DNA of 64,000 nt from Aulostomus chinensis (Eukaryota > Chordata > Actinopteri > Syngnathiformes > Aulostomidae), in NCBI GenBank assembly GCA_037954235.1, contig JBBMOA010000004.1, positions 558,001-622,000 of the forward strand, written 5' to 3'. Shown in pieces: positions 63,932 to 64,000 of this stretch. A program made the translations under genes and the position numbers. The stretch's first letter is position 1; each line of letters starts with the position of its first letter. The notes beneath the pieces are model-generated. The model did no database searches. It had not been told where the DNA came from and worked only from the letters and a program-made list of their open reading frames with translations.

Positions 63932-64000
63932 CAACGCTGCTTGCAGCTTTAATTGTTGTTTATGTGTGCGTGCTTCGCAGGCACGTCTTGGCCTGGCTGT
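63932..64000. other. Outer tail of the repeat family and window end
   Basis: CAACGCTGCTTGCAGCTTTA is conserved next to three family copies. GCTGC-TT-GCAGC could form a small hairpin. The last 40 bases show nothing else. Confidence 0.5.

Overview
The window looks like teleost fish DNA (probably a percomorph, by inference) made almost entirely of transposable elements. I found no confident host gene, tRNA, rRNA or CRISPR array. The evidence for a ray-finned fish is the repertoire: L2-clade LINEs with an esterase ORF1, an I-clade LINE with RNase H, a fish-type L1, EnSpm/CACTA with CACTG termini, PIF/Harbinger, hAT, piggyBac, BEL/Pao and Gypsy pieces, and four tRNA-like SINE-type repeats with GGAT-type tails.

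Layout. 444-905: Harbinger remnant. 1592-10592: about 9 kb EnSpm/CACTA element with a zinc-finger/transposase gene, a second spliced gene and a SINE insertion. 10.7-11.4 kb: L2 remnant. 13.1-15.2 kb: large inverted-repeat cluster. 17.7-21.5 kb: L2 copy interrupted by a Harbinger MITE. 21.6-23.1 kb: Gypsy gag remnant. 25.3-27.6 kb: L2 split by a solo LTR with a 4-bp duplication, then cut by a BEL/Pao 5' end (27.6-29.2 kb). 29.9-35.0 kb: nearly complete I-clade LINE. 35.0-36.1 kb: small mRNA-like retroposon coding for an intact 139-residue membrane protein. 36.5-38.1 kb: L2. 38.1-40 kb: repeat copy and two LTR-like pieces. 42-45.5 kb: longest L2, truncated by a Gypsy-type LTR whose internal part carries a 36-bp minisatellite. 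46.7-48.3 kb: another L2. 48.3-56.4 kb: hAT element whose gene is split by a full-length 5.67-kb L1 with an 11-bp target-site duplication. 56.4-58.9 kb: second Harbinger copy (inverted relative to the first) containing a piggyBac fragment and a SINE. 59-59.7 kb: L2 pieces in head-to-head arrangement. 60.4-62.9 kb: LTR-like and regulatory-looking sequence. 62.9-63.9 kb: about 1-kb repeat with perfect 14-bp inverted repeats.

The elements form a nested record of insertions and do not act together as a pathway. The L1 is younger than its hAT host, the solo LTR and Harbinger MITE are younger than their L2 hosts, and the SINEs are younger than the EnSpm and Harbinger copies. Most coding regions have a few frameshifts or stops. 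The L1 (one shift, one stop) and I LINE (a few shifts, one stop) are nearly intact. The membrane-protein ORF at 35527-35946 is fully open and is the best candidate for something undescribed. All family names are from protein and terminal-motif recognition by eye.
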